Origin: Infirmifilum sp. NZ
GTDB lineage: Archaea; Thermoproteota; Thermoprotei; Thermofilales; Thermofilaceae
Assembly: GCF_022693705.1 (NCBI RefSeq)
Contig: NZ_CP094288.1
Span: 1,132,443 to 1,196,442 of the forward strand
Reading direction: 5' to 3'
Length of the DNA: 64,000 bases
The notes below the pieces were generated by a model. That model was not told where the DNA came from, did no database searches, and worked only from the letters and a program-made list of their open reading frames with translations. The position numbers and the translations under genes are program-made. Of the stretch, positions 16,604-23,947 are shown piece by piece. Position 1 is the stretch's first letter, and each line of letters starts with the position of its first letter.

Positions 16604-17848
16604 ATGACTAAAAGGGCTGTTTTAGTCTTCCGCTTTGACCAGAAGGTTAATCCCTCTAGTGTCCGTGAAATGGAAGAGCTCGCCGCCGCAGCAGGGTACG
16701 AGGTTGTCGGGTCTCTTATTCAAACGAGGCCAGAGGACCCCAAATATAACATTGGTAGAGGCAAGCTACCGGAGTTGCATGAGAAGGTGAGGAATGGGAA
16801 GGTCGATAAAGTGATTTTCTTTAACATGTTGAAGCCGAGCCAAGCCTACAACCTGAGGAAAGAGCTGGGAGTAGACGTTATTGATCGTTACGAGCTAATA
16901 CTTGAGATATTCGCTAAGAGGGCGGGTAGCAGGGAGGCGAAGCTTCAAATCGAGCTAGCGAGGCTAAAAAGAGAGCTTAGCTTTGCTAGGGAGTACATCA
17001 ACCTCTCTAAGCGCGGTGAGCTTCATGGCTTTCTTGGAGGTGGTAAGTACGCTGTAGACGCCTACTATACTTACGTTTCTAGCCGCGCGGCATTAATCGA
17101 GAAGCTCCTCGAAAAAGTACGGACTCAAAAGAGCGCGAGATGGGTCAGAAGGGGGGAAGCGGGTTTTTACAGCGTCTCTTTGGCCGGTTACACTGGTGCG
17201 GGAAAATCGACTTTATTCGCGAGGTTGACGGGAGAGGATGTATACATTGACGGCAGGCCCTTTGCCACACTGTCTACGACTTCAAGGCGGATCAAAGTCT
17301 GCGGTTACCCTGTCATACTGACAGACACAATTGGCTTTATAGACAGCCTGCCGGAGCAGTTGCTCGATGCGTTCTACACGACGCTCGGCGAAACGCTCTT
17401 TGCCGATGTGGTAGTCCTAGTGGTAGATATCGCTGAAAGCTTAGAGGAGGTAAAGCGAAAGTTCAACGCTAGTATTGAGATTCTGTCCGGTCTCGGAGTG
17501 CCGCTTAAGAAAGTGGTAGTCGCAGCTAACAAGACCGATGCAACAAGCCCTGCGGATGCCGAGAAAAAACTGTCCGTGCTCAAGGCGAGCGGTCTACCAG
17601 TAGTTCCCGTGTCCGCGAAGCAGGGCATGGGTTTAGAGGAGCTCAAAGGTTTAGTGGCGTCTAAACTACCTGAAAAAGTTCTCGAAACTATCTTCGTCAA
17701 ACCCGGGGAAACTAAAGTCCTTGAGGAAGCTCTGACGAAATGCAGGGTGATTGAAATTAGCGGGGCCCATGATGGTGGGGTAAAGATCGTGATAGAGGGC
17801 AGAGCCAACGTTGTTGAGAGGATTAAAGCAAGGTGTCAGGGATCGTGA
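16604..17848 (+). CDS. hflX: GTPase HflX
   Basis: A 414-residue ribosome-associated GTPase, thought to split or rescue stalled ribosomes. The N-terminal HflX domain (RPEDPKYNIGRGKLPELHE, FFNMLKPSQAYNL) and a coiled-coil helix (KLQIELARLKRELSFAREY) precede the G domain. The latter has G1 GYTGAGKST, G2 threonines at FATLSTTSR, G3 DTIGFIDSLP and G4 NKTD. A short C-terminal domain follows. It starts 2 bp after aMBF1 and overlaps trm56 by 16 bp. A GGGFLGGGK-like segment (HGFLGGGK) matches the family's Gly-rich linker. Confidence 0.95.
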   Translation: MTKRAVLVFRFDQKVNPSSVREMEELAAAAGYEVVGSLIQTRPEDPKYNIGRGKLPELHEKVRNGKVDKVIFFNMLKPSQAYNLRKELGVDVIDRYELILEIFAKRAGSREAKLQIELARLKRELSFAREYINLSKRGELHGFLGGGKYAVDAYYTYVSSRAALIEKLLEKVRTQKSARWVRRGEAGFYSVSLAGYTGAGKSTLFARLTGEDVYIDGRPFATLSTTSRRIKVCGYPVILTDTIGFIDSLPEQLLDAFYTTLGETLFADVVVLVVDIAESLEEVKRKFNASIEILSGLGVPLKKVVVAANKTDATSPADAEKKLSVLKASGLPVVPVSAKQGMGLEELKGLVASKLPEKVLETIFVKPGETKVLEEALTKCRVIEISGAHDGGVKIVIEGRANVVERIKARCQGS

Positions 17849-18420
17849 GCACGCAAGACTCGAACCTCGAAGTCTACGTGCTGAGAATTGGGCATCGGCC
17901 AGTGCGCGATCACCGCGTGACCACCCACGTGGGTCTTGTTGCGCGTGCTTTCGGGGCTCGTGGCTTGTTCTTAGAAGAAAGGGTTGAGAAATCAGTGATA
18001 GAGACTCTTGTACGCGTCTGTGAAACGTGGGGCGGTGAGTTCAAAGTTGAGATCGTAAGTGACCCTTTGCGATTTATAAGGGAGTGGAAACGTGCTGGAA
18101 AAGTTGTCCACCTCACAATGTATGGCTTGAATATCGCCGAAGGAAATACTATAGATTTACTCAGGCAGTCTAAAGATAAGTTGCTGGTAGTCGTCGGCGG
18201 TGAAAAAGTTCCTTGGGAGGTCTACGACCTCGCCGACTTTAACCTAGCTATAGGTAATCAACCGCACAGCGAGGTTGCAGCTTTAGCCGTTTTTCTTGAT
18301 AGGCTTTTTGACGGTAAGGAGCTGATCAGAGACTTTCCCGGGGCTAAAATTAAAATCATACCTTCTCCAAAAGGTAAGAGAGTAGTCAAGCTAAAAAATA
18401 GCTGTAGAAACTCTCTCTAG
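17833..18420 (+). CDS. trm56: tRNA (cytidine(56)-2'-O)-methyltransferase
   Basis: aTrm56 of the SPOUT superfamily methylates the 2'-O of C56 in the T loop of archaeal tRNAs. Family motifs are VLRIGHRPVRDHRVTTHVGLVARAF, seen as IGHRPVRDHR and THVGL, then HLTMYGLNI, VVVGGEKVPWEVYD and ADFNLAIGNQPHSEVAALA, which include the trefoil knot that binds SAM. The 195 residues suit the family. It overlaps hflX by 16 bp and ends the aMBF1-hflX-trm56 run. Its presence fits a lineage other than Pyrobaculum, which uses a C/D-box guide for this site. Confidence 0.94.
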   Translation: MSGIVSTQDSNLEVYVLRIGHRPVRDHRVTTHVGLVARAFGARGLFLEERVEKSVIETLVRVCETWGGEFKVEIVSDPLRFIREWKRAGKVVHLTMYGLNIAEGNTIDLLRQSKDKLLVVVGGEKVPWEVYDLADFNLAIGNQPHSEVAALAVFLDRLFDGKELIRDFPGAKIKIIPSPKGKRVVKLKNSCRNSL

Positions 18421-18448
18421 AGATTTTCTAAAAACATAATTAACATAA

Positions 18449-18643
18449 TATGCGGAGCGACTTCTTAAAAGTGATAAACTGAAGTCGCTATGGATCCAAG
18501 CCCTACAAGCGTTACTCGACGCATATTTCAACATTCTCTTTAACTCTCAGGGACTCGCGAAGGCAGGGGCCAGACACGCGGGAGAAACGTGGGAAAAACA
18601 AAGAGTACTACTAATGCGTGAAACCGAAGCTGATGCAGTGTAA
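18449..18643 (+). pseudogene. Start-less coding remnant, repeat copy R4
   Basis: In the gap between trm56 and TFE there is a 64-codon open frame that runs from a stop to TAA and has protein-like sequence (AERLLKSDKLKSLWIQALQ, ALLDAYFNILFNSQGLAKAG, ARHAGETWEKQRVLLMRET). No ATG, GTG or TTG opens it, so it looks like the 3' part of a broken gene. Positions 18497-18520 match 54863-54886 at 22 of 24 bases, and similarity continues downstream with indels, making this the fourth copy (R4) of the repeat family R1-R3. A 9-bp inverted repeat lies at 18456-18464/18481-18489. Function unknown. Confidence 0.4.
18456..18489. repeat. 9-bp perfect inverted repeat
   Basis: AGCGACTTC at 18456-18464 and GAAGTCGCT at 18481-18489 are exact reverse complements separated by 16 AT-rich bases. 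It lies 36 bp after the trm56 stop. The arms are not followed by a T run, so it is not a classic terminator. It could be an RNA hairpin at the 3' end of the trm56 mRNA or part of the decayed repeat. Confidence 0.5.
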
Positions 18644-18777
18644 CTTAGAAGGAGTGAGAGTAACATAACAGTTTTCCTTATACGAAAGTAAAGGAGGTCT
18701 GCAGAAGCCGGGACAAGGGTACTAATTTATATGGTGAGGAGTAGTACAGAATAGTAGTTTAATGCAGGGGTGGTTTG

Positions 18778-19275
18778 ATGCCCGATGAGGATACGATTGT
18801 TTTACTCGCGAGGAAAATCCATGGTGAGAAAGCGGAGAAAATTATGCGTCTCTTATCTGAAAGGGTTGAGATTTCAGACGAGGATATAGCTAAGGAGCTT
18901 AATCTCGACCCGGCTGAGGTCAGGAGAATTCTTAATGAATTGTTTGAATCAAGGCTGGTAAAGTATCGTAGGGCTAGAGACGAAGTCATAGGATGGTATA
19001 AGTATTTCTGGCGGATAACGGATGAACCCGTTGCTAGAATTCTAGAGGACAGAAAACGCCTAGCACTGGCCCTTCTAGAAAAAGCCCTGAGTTACGAAAG
19101 AAGTGATGATTTTTTTGTATGCCCACGCTGCGGTAAGAGATTCTCTTCTAGCGAGGCCGACAACAACGGCTATGTATGCGACGCTTGCGGGGAAGTGTTG
19201 GAGCCTTTTGACAACTCTAAAATTATTCTTAAGCTCGAAAACGCTATCAAAAAACTAAGTGACTTCACTCCTTAA
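18778..19275 (+). CDS. tfe: Transcription factor E, alpha subunit
   Basis: TFE-alpha, counterpart of the TFIIE large subunit, helps RNA polymerase open promoters. The N-terminal winged helix (DEDIAKELNLDPAEVRRIL, LFESRLVKYRRARDE), a helical linker with GWYKYFWRI and a C-terminal zinc ribbon (CPRCGKRFSS and CDACGEVLEP) match the family. The length of 165 residues is normal. The start is the ATG at 18778, preceded by GGGGTGG; a TTG just before it also reads in frame. TATA-like sequence (AATTTATATGG) lies near 18724-18734. It is monocistronic. Confidence 0.95.
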   Translation: MPDEDTIVLLARKIHGEKAEKIMRLLSERVEISDEDIAKELNLDPAEVRRILNELFESRLVKYRRARDEVIGWYKYFWRITDEPVARILEDRKRLALALLEKALSYERSDDFFVCPRCGKRFSSSEADNNGYVCDACGEVLEPFDNSKIILKLENAIKKLSDFTP

Positions 19276-19390
19276 TTTGGTGGATACCTGCTCCTCCCTT
19301 TCTGTTCCTACTGGTTTTCTTATCTCCCCGTTATCTTTGGTCGGTCTCGGGCTCACGCTACGGGGGCTAAGCATCGGCCATTGCGAGCCT

Positions 19391-19439
19391 GCCCCTCGAG
19401 GGGCTTCCGGGAGAGGAGCAGCCGGCGGCCGCCGGCTGC
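19391..19439. repeat. Two GC-rich perfect palindromes
   Basis: GCCCCTCGAGGGGC (19391-19404) and a 22-base uninterrupted palindrome at 19418-19439 (arms GCAGCCGGCGG and CCGCCGGCTGC) lie 13 bases apart. They are followed by another GC-rich, partly self-complementary segment (CCGCGGGCCGGGGCC). In RNA these would form very stable hairpins with small loops. In DNA they are cruciform-prone or could bind a dimeric protein. Confidence 0.7.
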
Positions 19440-19572
19440 GGCCAACCGCGGGCCGGGGCCTCCAGTCGCCTTGCCACGCTCTCCCAGACCTTGTCGCCTA
19501 CCTCAACTGCGGGCTGAAGTAGCGGGGCGGGGATCAAACCTTCACACATGCTGTGCCGGCTAAAAGCCTGAA

Positions 19573-19690
19573 CCGATGTCGCTCGAACACCCTCCCGCAC
19601 CCCCTCACTAACCTGCTGGAAGCGAGGGAAGACACGAGTAGAACAAGAGAGGAAACAAAGGAAAAACTAAAAAGTAGCATTGCTTCGCAA
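19573..19690 (+). repeat. Dispersed repeat copy R1
   Basis: Its most conserved part, 19648-19687, matches 54112-54151 (R2) at 35 of 40 bases, including an identical 19-base end (AAAAAGTAGCATTGCTTCG). Similarity with indels continues leftward to about 19573 or further. The conserved end contains a TATA-like GGAAAAACTAAAAAG. The copy lies about 110 bp beyond the 3' end of the 5S rRNA gene. Confidence 0.65.
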
Positions 19691-19799
19691 ACAGCAGATA
19701 ACGTCTCCTGTCCTCAAACCTCCTCCGGCCTTAGCAACTGTATTAATAAAATCAACCAGGCTTAAGCGAACAATGCAAGACACATGTGCAGTATAAAGT

Positions 19800-19917
19800 G
19801 GCCCCAGCACCGCCCTTTCCCGGGGCACGCGGACCCCAGTACTCAGGACGGCGCACCCCCCTTAGCTTCCGGGTTCGGAATGAGACCGGGCGTTGCAGGG
19901 GTGCTATGGCCGGGGCC
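19800..19917 (-). rRNA. 5S ribosomal RNA
   Basis: About 118 nt on the minus strand. The 5' GGCCCCGGC and 3' GCTGGGGCC ends pair to form helix I. The hallmark loop sequences are present on the coding strand: CATTCCGAACCCGGAAGCTAAG (parts CATTCCGAACCC and GGAAGCTAAG) and CGCCGTCCTGAGTACTG. It is not linked to 16S or 23S genes, as is usual in Thermoproteota. The ends could be off by a few bases. Confidence 0.95.
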
Positions 19918-19938
19918 AGTATGACACGTATTTACAGG

Positions 19939-19953
19939 GGTATAAAAAAATTG
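19939..19953 (-). promoter_or_regulatory. TATA box of the 5S rRNA gene
   Basis: On the coding strand AATTTTTTTATACCC is centred about 27-30 bp upstream of the 5S 5' end, the normal archaeal spacing for TBP/TFB promoters. Confidence 0.6.
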
Positions 19954-19963
19954 CGTTGAAGCA

Positions 19964-21127
19964 CTAAGACAGGAGGGCCTTCGCAAGTTTTATACTAAAG
20001 ATCGGGTGCTTTAGGAGCTTTGCAGCGACACTCGTAATGTTTTCTCCGTTAGCTAGGTTCACGACGTCTTCTGGGGAAAGGATGTCCGCGAGCTGGTTAA
20101 GCTCGTCATCGCTCAGCTTCTCGATTACGTTCAACGCCTTTAGGCTGTCTCTTATTCTCTTACCCCAGTATTCATTGTACTTATCAACATACCTGCGTAG
20201 CATTTTAGAAGATAAATCGCCACTCTCTAAAGCCTCAGCGGAAACTTCAGCCGCTATTTTACCACCGGCTATCGATGTGTGTATACCCCCTCCGGTTAGC
20301 GGTATTACTTGACCTGCTGCCTCGCCGATCAGCACAACATGATCTTGCACTATTTGACTCAGCATTCCCCCGATTGTTACAGCTGCCCCTCTAAACTCGA
20401 TGATCTTAGAGCGGCTGAACATCTCTGGGTGAACTTTGATGAACTTGTCTAGGTAGCTCTTCGGGGCAGCGCCTTGGACTCCTATTCCGACATTTGCGAG
20501 AGTTCCGTCCTTTGGAAAAATCCAGACGTACCCCTTAGGCGCTATGCTATTACCCAGGTAAAAGTATGTGAGTTCAGGGTCCGGTACCTTAACATCCGTC
20601 ATAACGTACTGTATCGCTGGTATGACTTTTCTCTCGCCGGCTTTCTCTAAGTTGAACGTTTTTGCCACGAATGAAAGGTACCCGTCAGCTCCGACGAGAA
20701 GAGGGGCTTCAAGACTCAGTGTTCTAGTGTTTACTCTAACCTTTCCATCCTTCAGAGTAACTTCTCTCGCGGGTTCTCGCATGAAGATATCCGCGCCCTT
20801 CGATGCTGCATACTCGGCCATTACCCTAAGGAAATTTCTCTTGTCTATAACATAACCCATTTCTCCCTTCTCTGTTATGAGCACTTCTTTGCCGTTTGGG
20901 GCTACAACTGCTGCCCCCTTTATGGGCCTTGAGACAAAGCGGGGGGCATCGCTCTTTGAAACTTCTGCTGTTTGGAGCACACGAGCACTAATACCCTCTC
21001 CGCAAGGCTTAACGGCAAGGGTCTCGTTTTTTTCGATGACAGCGACTCTGAAGCCTTTCTCGGCCAGCTTCCTGGAGAACATCAGTCCCGCGGGGCCAGC
21101 ACCTACGACTATAGCGTCGTAACTCAT
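19964..21127 (-). CDS. Geranylgeranyl reductase family flavoprotein
   Basis: A 387-residue FAD enzyme that saturates the double bonds of archaeal lipid chains (digeranylgeranylglycerophospholipid reductase type). The N-terminal FAD fold is YDAIVVGAGPAGLMFSRKLAE, followed by the family's PCGEGIS motif. A second nucleotide motif is PLLVGADGYLSFVAK, and the flavin-binding C-terminal motif is HVVLIGEAAGQVIPLTGGGIHTS. It faces the HxlR regulator gene across a 59-bp spacer that holds two operator-like dyads overlapping the promoters, so it is probably regulated by that protein. Confidence 0.92.
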   Translation of the reverse strand: MSYDAIVVGAGPAGLMFSRKLAEKGFRVAVIEKNETLAVKPCGEGISARVLQTAEVSKSDAPRFVSRPIKGAAVVAPNGKEVLITEKGEMGYVIDKRNFLRVMAEYAASKGADIFMREPAREVTLKDGKVRVNTRTLSLEAPLLVGADGYLSFVAKTFNLEKAGERKVIPAIQYVMTDVKVPDPELTYFYLGNSIAPKGYVWIFPKDGTLANVGIGVQGAAPKSYLDKFIKVHPEMFSRSKIIEFRGAAVTIGGMLSQIVQDHVVLIGEAAGQVIPLTGGGIHTSIAGGKIAAEVSAEALESGDLSSKMLRRYVDKYNEYWGKRIRDSLKALNVIEKLSDDELNQLADILSPEDVVNLANGENITSVAAKLLKHPIFSIKLAKALLS

Positions 21128-21137
21128 TTTTATCAGG

Positions 21138-21172
21138 GGTATAAGTTATATACCAGGTATAAAAATTGTACC
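21138..21172. promoter_or_regulatory. Twin operator dyads between lipid reductase and HxlR regulator
   Basis: Two 17-bp dyads of the form GGTATA-N5-TATACC: 21138-21154 is perfect and 21156-21172 has one mismatch (TGTACC). Their centres are 18 bp apart, close to two helical turns. They overlap the TATA-like sequences of both divergent genes, the reductase starting at 21127 (leftward) and the regulator at 21187 (rightward). This is the expected layout for an autoregulating winged-helix dimer. Confidence 0.7.
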
Positions 21173-21186
21173 ATTGAAGATTACGA

Positions 21187-21621
21187 ATGAGGAGAGGGAC
21201 CATCGAGCAGGAAGTGGAAGAGAAAGTTCGCCACGTACTAAACGGCGTCTCTGAAACTCTTGAAAAATTCGTGGAAGAGGGAAAATTGTCTTTGGTTGAA
21301 GTCAAGATGATAATAAGCTCTCTAGAACCTAGCTTCCGAATTCTCTCAAAAAAATGGGCTCTAACTTTGCTCTATGCTCTTCTATTGGCAGGGCCCTCAT
21401 CCTTCAATCAACTACGTACGGCTACAGGGATTAGCAAAAGAAGCCTTGCTTTGCGCCTCAAGGAGTTGGAAGTTCACGGTTTGATCGCACGGGAGGTCAA
21501 ACCTGGACCTCCAACAACAATTCTCTACAGGTTAACTGAAGCAGGTCGTGACACCGCGCTTCTCATGGTGCCCCTCATCTACTACCTTTCCAGGCAGACA
21601 CATCTTAACCTTCAATCTTAA
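21187..21621 (+). CDS. HxlR-type winged-helix transcriptional regulator
   Basis: A 144-residue regulator. Residues 45-125 form an HxlR/MarR-like winged helix: PSFRILSKKWALTLLYALL, SFNQLRTATGISKRSLALRLKEL (recognition helix) and HGLIAREVKPGPPTTILYRLTEAGR (wing). The first 45 residues add a helix that may serve dimerisation. No Cys is present, so redox sensing is unlikely. Divergent from geranylgeranyl reductase with two dyads between them, it probably controls that gene and itself. Confidence 0.88.
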   Translation: MRRGTIEQEVEEKVRHVLNGVSETLEKFVEEGKLSLVEVKMIISSLEPSFRILSKKWALTLLYALLLAGPSSFNQLRTATGISKRSLALRLKELEVHGLIAREVKPGPPTTILYRLTEAGRDTALLMVPLIYYLSRQTHLNLQS

Positions 21622-21799
21622 CTGGCTGCTTCCCGCGTCCCTTTTACTGGTCGGAGACCCATTCTTGCTGGGTAGTTATGGTCCCCCTCAACCTATCTCC
21701 AATCCTGAGGAGTAAGGGAAAAGTGCTGGTCAAACACGTAAGATACGGGGAAACTAAAGATATTGTCACATCAGCTTAACCCCCTAGGCCTGCGGATTT
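21622..21799. other. Short gap before the transfer cluster
   Basis: Convergent 3' ends flank 178 bp. I see no gene. The segment GGGGAAACTAAAGATATTG near 21746-21764 faintly resembles the conserved end of the R1/R2 repeats, too weakly to call. Confidence 0.3.
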
Positions 21800-22846
21800 C
21801 TAAGCTAGAGCCGCTTGTCTTAACTTCAAGAAAACCTTGCGCGGCCGGGGGTCGCCTTGCCGGTAGAACAGGGCTGCCCCTCGGGTAGAGAAAAGAACAT
21901 GGTCGCGTTCGTCTGCTGTGAGGGAAAACAGCGACTCGACATCCCGTACGTAGCTTTCGGGGCCAGCGAGGATGATCACGAATCCGGCAAGTTGGAAAAC
22001 CCGGGGGTCGAACTCCCTGGGGAGTTGACTGATTGCTATGACGCCATAACCCCACTTTCTCACTTCTTTAAACAGCGAAAGTAGGTAGGGGGAGTGGACG
22101 TGCGCCTCTTCTAAGACTACAACCATCTCGAGCCTCTGCCTTGCGCCCCTCGCCCTCATGTAGCCATGTAGCAACAGTAGCAGGACTTGCGTCGCAAACG
22201 CCACAAGCTCCCGGGACGCCATCAAAGGTAGAGTGAAGTAGACGTCCTGCTCTGCCAGCTCGGTTATTCTGTAATCATTTCCGTGGAGCCGCGATATATC
22301 ATCAAACAACCTTTCAAGGTCAGGGTCTCCGTTAGCCAGTTTCTTAAAGGGCTCGAGGCTCTGTTCTCTTAAGCACTCGGCAATAATCTCGCGGATAACG
22401 TTTCTAGCCCCCCTCAAACCGTATATCAGCTCGACATATCTACCCAACTCCCCTGCGTATTCTAGCAGATCCCAGCCGGTAGCCGTAAGAAGATCTATCC
22501 TGTCACTCGTAATTATCAGGCGTCTGGTGAACAATCTCGCGTACGCCTCTTCGCCATGTGGATCTATAACCCAGGTCTTCACTCCACTTTCCCGTGCTTC
22601 AAGTATTAAGTGCCTTGCTAGCGTAGACTTGCCGCTGCCGCTAGTTCCCAAGATTACTCCATGCATGTTAGGCAGTTTTTCAGGGTTGAGAAAGATGTCC
22701 CTGCCTCTCTCGTCGATGCCTAGGTGAAAACCAGTGCTCTCTTCTCTCGGGGCTAGGACCGATAGCGGGGATATAACGGGAATTATGTCTCCTGCGAGGA
22801 GGAGCACTTTTTTCTCCATGAGTGAGCGTATGATCCTGTCCATCAT
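21800..22846 (-). CDS. HerA/VirB4-like ATPase (CedB/TedB-like)
   Basis: A 348-residue FtsK-HerA superfamily motor. The Walker A is ILGTSGSGKST (residues 66-75), Walker B is MVVVLEEAH (241-249), and the sensor segment is YGVIAISQLPREF (267-279). An N-terminal beta segment with DERGRDIFLNPEKLPNMHGV is typical for HerA, VirB4 and CedB proteins. It is shorter than VirB4 and lacks any membrane helix. Family members thread DNA or drive pilus assembly. It ends a five-gene leftward run (9-bp gap after the Cys-rich membrane protein) with VirB2-like and VirB6-like proteins, so a DNA-transfer motor is the best guess. Confidence 0.85.
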   Translation of the reverse strand: MMDRIIRSLMEKKVLLLAGDIIPVISPLSVLAPREESTGFHLGIDERGRDIFLNPEKLPNMHGVILGTSGSGKSTLARHLILEARESGVKTWVIDPHGEEAYARLFTRRLIITSDRIDLLTATGWDLLEYAGELGRYVELIYGLRGARNVIREIIAECLREQSLEPFKKLANGDPDLERLFDDISRLHGNDYRITELAEQDVYFTLPLMASRELVAFATQVLLLLLHGYMRARGARQRLEMVVVLEEAHVHSPYLLSLFKEVRKWGYGVIAISQLPREFDPRVFQLAGFVIILAGPESYVRDVESLFSLTADERDHVLFSTRGAALFYRQGDPRPRKVFLKLRQAALA

Positions 22847-22855
22847 CGCTATACG

Positions 22856-23926
22856 CTATTCCAGTACTTTTAACGTGAATACGTCATGGGAAAAGTGGAG
22901 ACCCATCCGGTCATATACTTCGCGCACGTGAGGAGTTGCTAACAGGATGGCCGATGCCAGGTAAACGGGCTCCCGTCTTTCCCACCTTCTCCTGCTCGCA
23001 AGGAAGTACTTCTGGCTCTGGTGGATTGTGCTCAGCTTATCCAGGGCCGTTCCAAACTCGTAGCTCCGGTATGCCTTTGCGTCTATCTTGCTTGAATGCT
23101 CCCACGAAGCCGGCTCAAGCCTGAAGGCAAGGTACTCTATCGATTGTGCAAGTCTGTAGTTGATCCGCGCCCTGGAGAACACCTCGCGGAGGCTTGGGTA
23201 AGTGTATGTTACTGTGGACTCTCGTAAGCTGTAAACTTGGGTCTCGCGGCTCAGGCTTACGGAGTAAATATCACCTTTGATTAGGGGTATAATCATTACC
23301 TGAAGCACTAGGAGGACGAGGAATGGAGGGAAATAAGGCGTGAGGATTGCGGTCAGAATAAGCACTCCCAGAAGCCTTATAGGACTACTTCTAACCTGTT
23401 TCAACCAGGCTGGCCTGAGGATTTCCCTAACCTCGTCTGCCCTCAGCCTCCTGAGGGTACATCCGGTAAGCTCTGTTCCCAGCCCAATGGTCTCTTTAGC
23501 CTCTAGTAGATTGTTTGCGAGATCGCAAAGCCTAGTCACGCATCTCTTCGCCAGCAGGAACACTCTCCCCCTTTGCACTACGAAGAAGTACTGTCCACCT
23601 GAGGTGAATGCTGCGTTGAAAAGCGTCATAGAGCGTGCCCAGAACTCTCTTTCGTCGAGGTCGTAGCAACCATGACGGCAGTCCAGCACCTCGAAGCCTA
23701 TGTATCCGCAATACAGGTTACTCATCCTACCGTAGCACGCGTTCTCGAGGCACTCGAGGCTCTGTAACGGGCATCCTCTCAGCGTAAAGCTCACGAATAG
23801 CTTGTAGATCTCTTTAGCTGACACGGTGAACGAGAGCGAGATTAAAAGGTAGGCTAGTGGAAGCGAGTAGGTTGTCAGCGAAAGACCTGAGAGGAACAGA
23901 AGAAGGGAGACTATACTTCTGTTCAA
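22856..23926 (-). CDS. Cys-rich membrane protein of the transfer cluster
   Basis: A 356-residue protein not recognised from sequence. Hydrophobic helices lie at about residues 5-38 (SIVSLLLFLSGLSLTTYSL) and 190-225 (LLGVLILTAILTPYFPPFLVLLVLQ, in part). Between them eleven cysteines, eight of them clustered at residues 52-87 (CPLQSLECLENACYGRMSNL, YCGY, LDCRHGC), suggest a disulfide-bonded domain, presumably outside the cell. The C-terminal 130 residues are helical and basic. It is squeezed between the large VirB6-like protein (21-bp gap) and the HerA ATPase (9-bp gap). A structural part of the transfer channel is inferred from position only. Confidence 0.75.
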   Translation of the reverse strand: MNRSIVSLLLFLSGLSLTTYSLPLAYLLISLSFTVSAKEIYKLFVSFTLRGCPLQSLECLENACYGRMSNLYCGYIGFEVLDCRHGCYDLDEREFWARSMTLFNAAFTSGGQYFFVVQRGRVFLLAKRCVTRLCDLANNLLEAKETIGLGTELTGCTLRRLRADEVREILRPAWLKQVRSSPIRLLGVLILTAILTPYFPPFLVLLVLQVMIIPLIKGDIYSVSLSRETQVYSLRESTVTYTYPSLREVFSRARINYRLAQSIEYLAFRLEPASWEHSSKIDAKAYRSYEFGTALDKLSTIHQSQKYFLASRRRWERREPVYLASAILLATPHVREVYDRMGLHFSHDVFTLKVLE

Positions 23927-23947
23927 TGCCCCGCCCCTCCTCGAGTA

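Larger units (their letters stand above)
19276..19799. other. Gene-free gap with GC-rich palindromes and repeat copy R1
   Basis: About 520 bp between TFE and the 5S rRNA. Bases 19385-19470 are markedly GC-rich, unlike the roughly 50% surroundings, and contain the perfect palindromes described separately. Bases 19573-19690 hold repeat copy R1. Frames can be drawn through it on both strands, but none is protein-like over its whole length. The GC-rich part could be a structured RNA; I searched by eye for SRP RNA and RNase P RNA core motifs and did not find them. Confidence 0.5.

Noticed and set aside
19367-19600. Leftward 77-codon frame and two rightward frames in the GC-rich gap
   Set aside because: Long open frames are expected in GC-rich sequence; the products are Ala/Pro/Arg-rich and lack domains, and the palindromes explain the composition better.
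19276-19799. SRP RNA or RNase P RNA in the GC-rich gap
   Set aside because: The conserved SRP helix 8 sequence and the RNase P GAGGAAAGTCC core were not found on either strand. A lone ACAGAAA on the minus strand is not enough.
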